Source: Desulfobacula sp.
GTDB lineage: Bacteria > Desulfobacterota > Desulfobacteria > Desulfobacterales > Desulfobacteraceae
Reading direction: 5' to 3'
Assembly: GCA_027858355.1 (NCBI GenBank)
Contig: JAQICW010000587.1
Coordinates: 1-6,967, forward strand
DNA length: 6,967 nt
The number at the start of each line of letters is the position of its first letter. Position 1 is the first letter of the stretch. The notes below the pieces were generated by a model. The model was not told where the DNA came from, ran no database searches, and was given only the letters and a program-made list of their open reading frames with translations. This document shows positions 6,913-6,967 of this stretch, piece after piece. A program made the position numbers and the translations under genes.

Positions 6913-6967
6913 ATGAAAAAAGTTAACAGGATTCTGGTGGCGTGCGATTTGTCAGCCTACTCTATCC
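6913..6967 (+). CDS. Universal stress protein (UspA family), N-terminus only
   Basis: The window edge cuts this gene after 18 codons. The visible residues M-K-K-V-N-R-I-L-V-A-C-D-L-S-A-Y-S-I match the first beta strand and loop of Usp-domain proteins, where I-L-V-A-x-D-x-S is the signature and the Asp lies in the nucleotide-binding site. The position usually held by Thr or Val is Cys11 here. A Shine-Dalgarno AGGAG (6899-6903) sits 9 nt from the chosen ATG. Another ATG at 6908-6910 reads only ATG-GCA-TGA, and its stop overlaps the true start. Position behind an hsp20 remnant fits a stress-response cluster. Whether the gene is intact cannot be judged. Confidence 0.75.
   Translation, partial: MKKVNRILVACDLSAYSI

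Overview
The window is about 40% GC and reads as a chromosomal segment from an anaerobic bacterium, most likely a sulfate-reducing member of the Desulfobacterales (Desulfobacter/Desulfobacula type). That assignment is an inference from protein flavour, base composition and the mix of genes; no marker gene here proves it. There is no phage, CRISPR array, tRNA or rRNA.

Layout. Positions 1-1085 are a decayed stretch. It holds a minus-strand remnant of a metal-dependent amidohydrolase (231-515), an adjoining minus-strand remnant in another frame that resembles the end of a fibronectin type III-like domain (76-225), and a start-less open frame on the plus strand (928-1056). Positions 1086-4900 carry an intact minus-strand uvrB-uvrC pair. 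The stop of uvrB overlaps the start of uvrC (ATGA), so the damage-loading helicase and the dual-incision nuclease of nucleotide excision repair are probably made together. Between uvrB and its divergent neighbour lies a near-perfect 14-bp inverted repeat of the REP type, in what should be the uvrB leader. A small plus-strand CoA-binding-domain protein follows (5073-5435). Converging on it with a 31-nt gap is a minus-strand 5,10-methylenetetrahydrofolate reductase-like gene (5467-6291), which has a second, well-equipped in-frame start 47 codons upstream.

The right end (6617-6967) is a stress-protein neighbourhood. It contains an Hsp20/alpha-crystallin gene broken by an in-frame TAG and later frame disruptions, then the first 18 codons of a universal stress protein, cut by the window edge.

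I see no undescribed multi-gene system. The points most worth checking are the unusual helicase motif VI of UvrB, the REP hairpin in the uvrB leader, the two competing starts of the metF-like gene, and the wrecked Hsp20 and amidohydrolase genes at the two ends.
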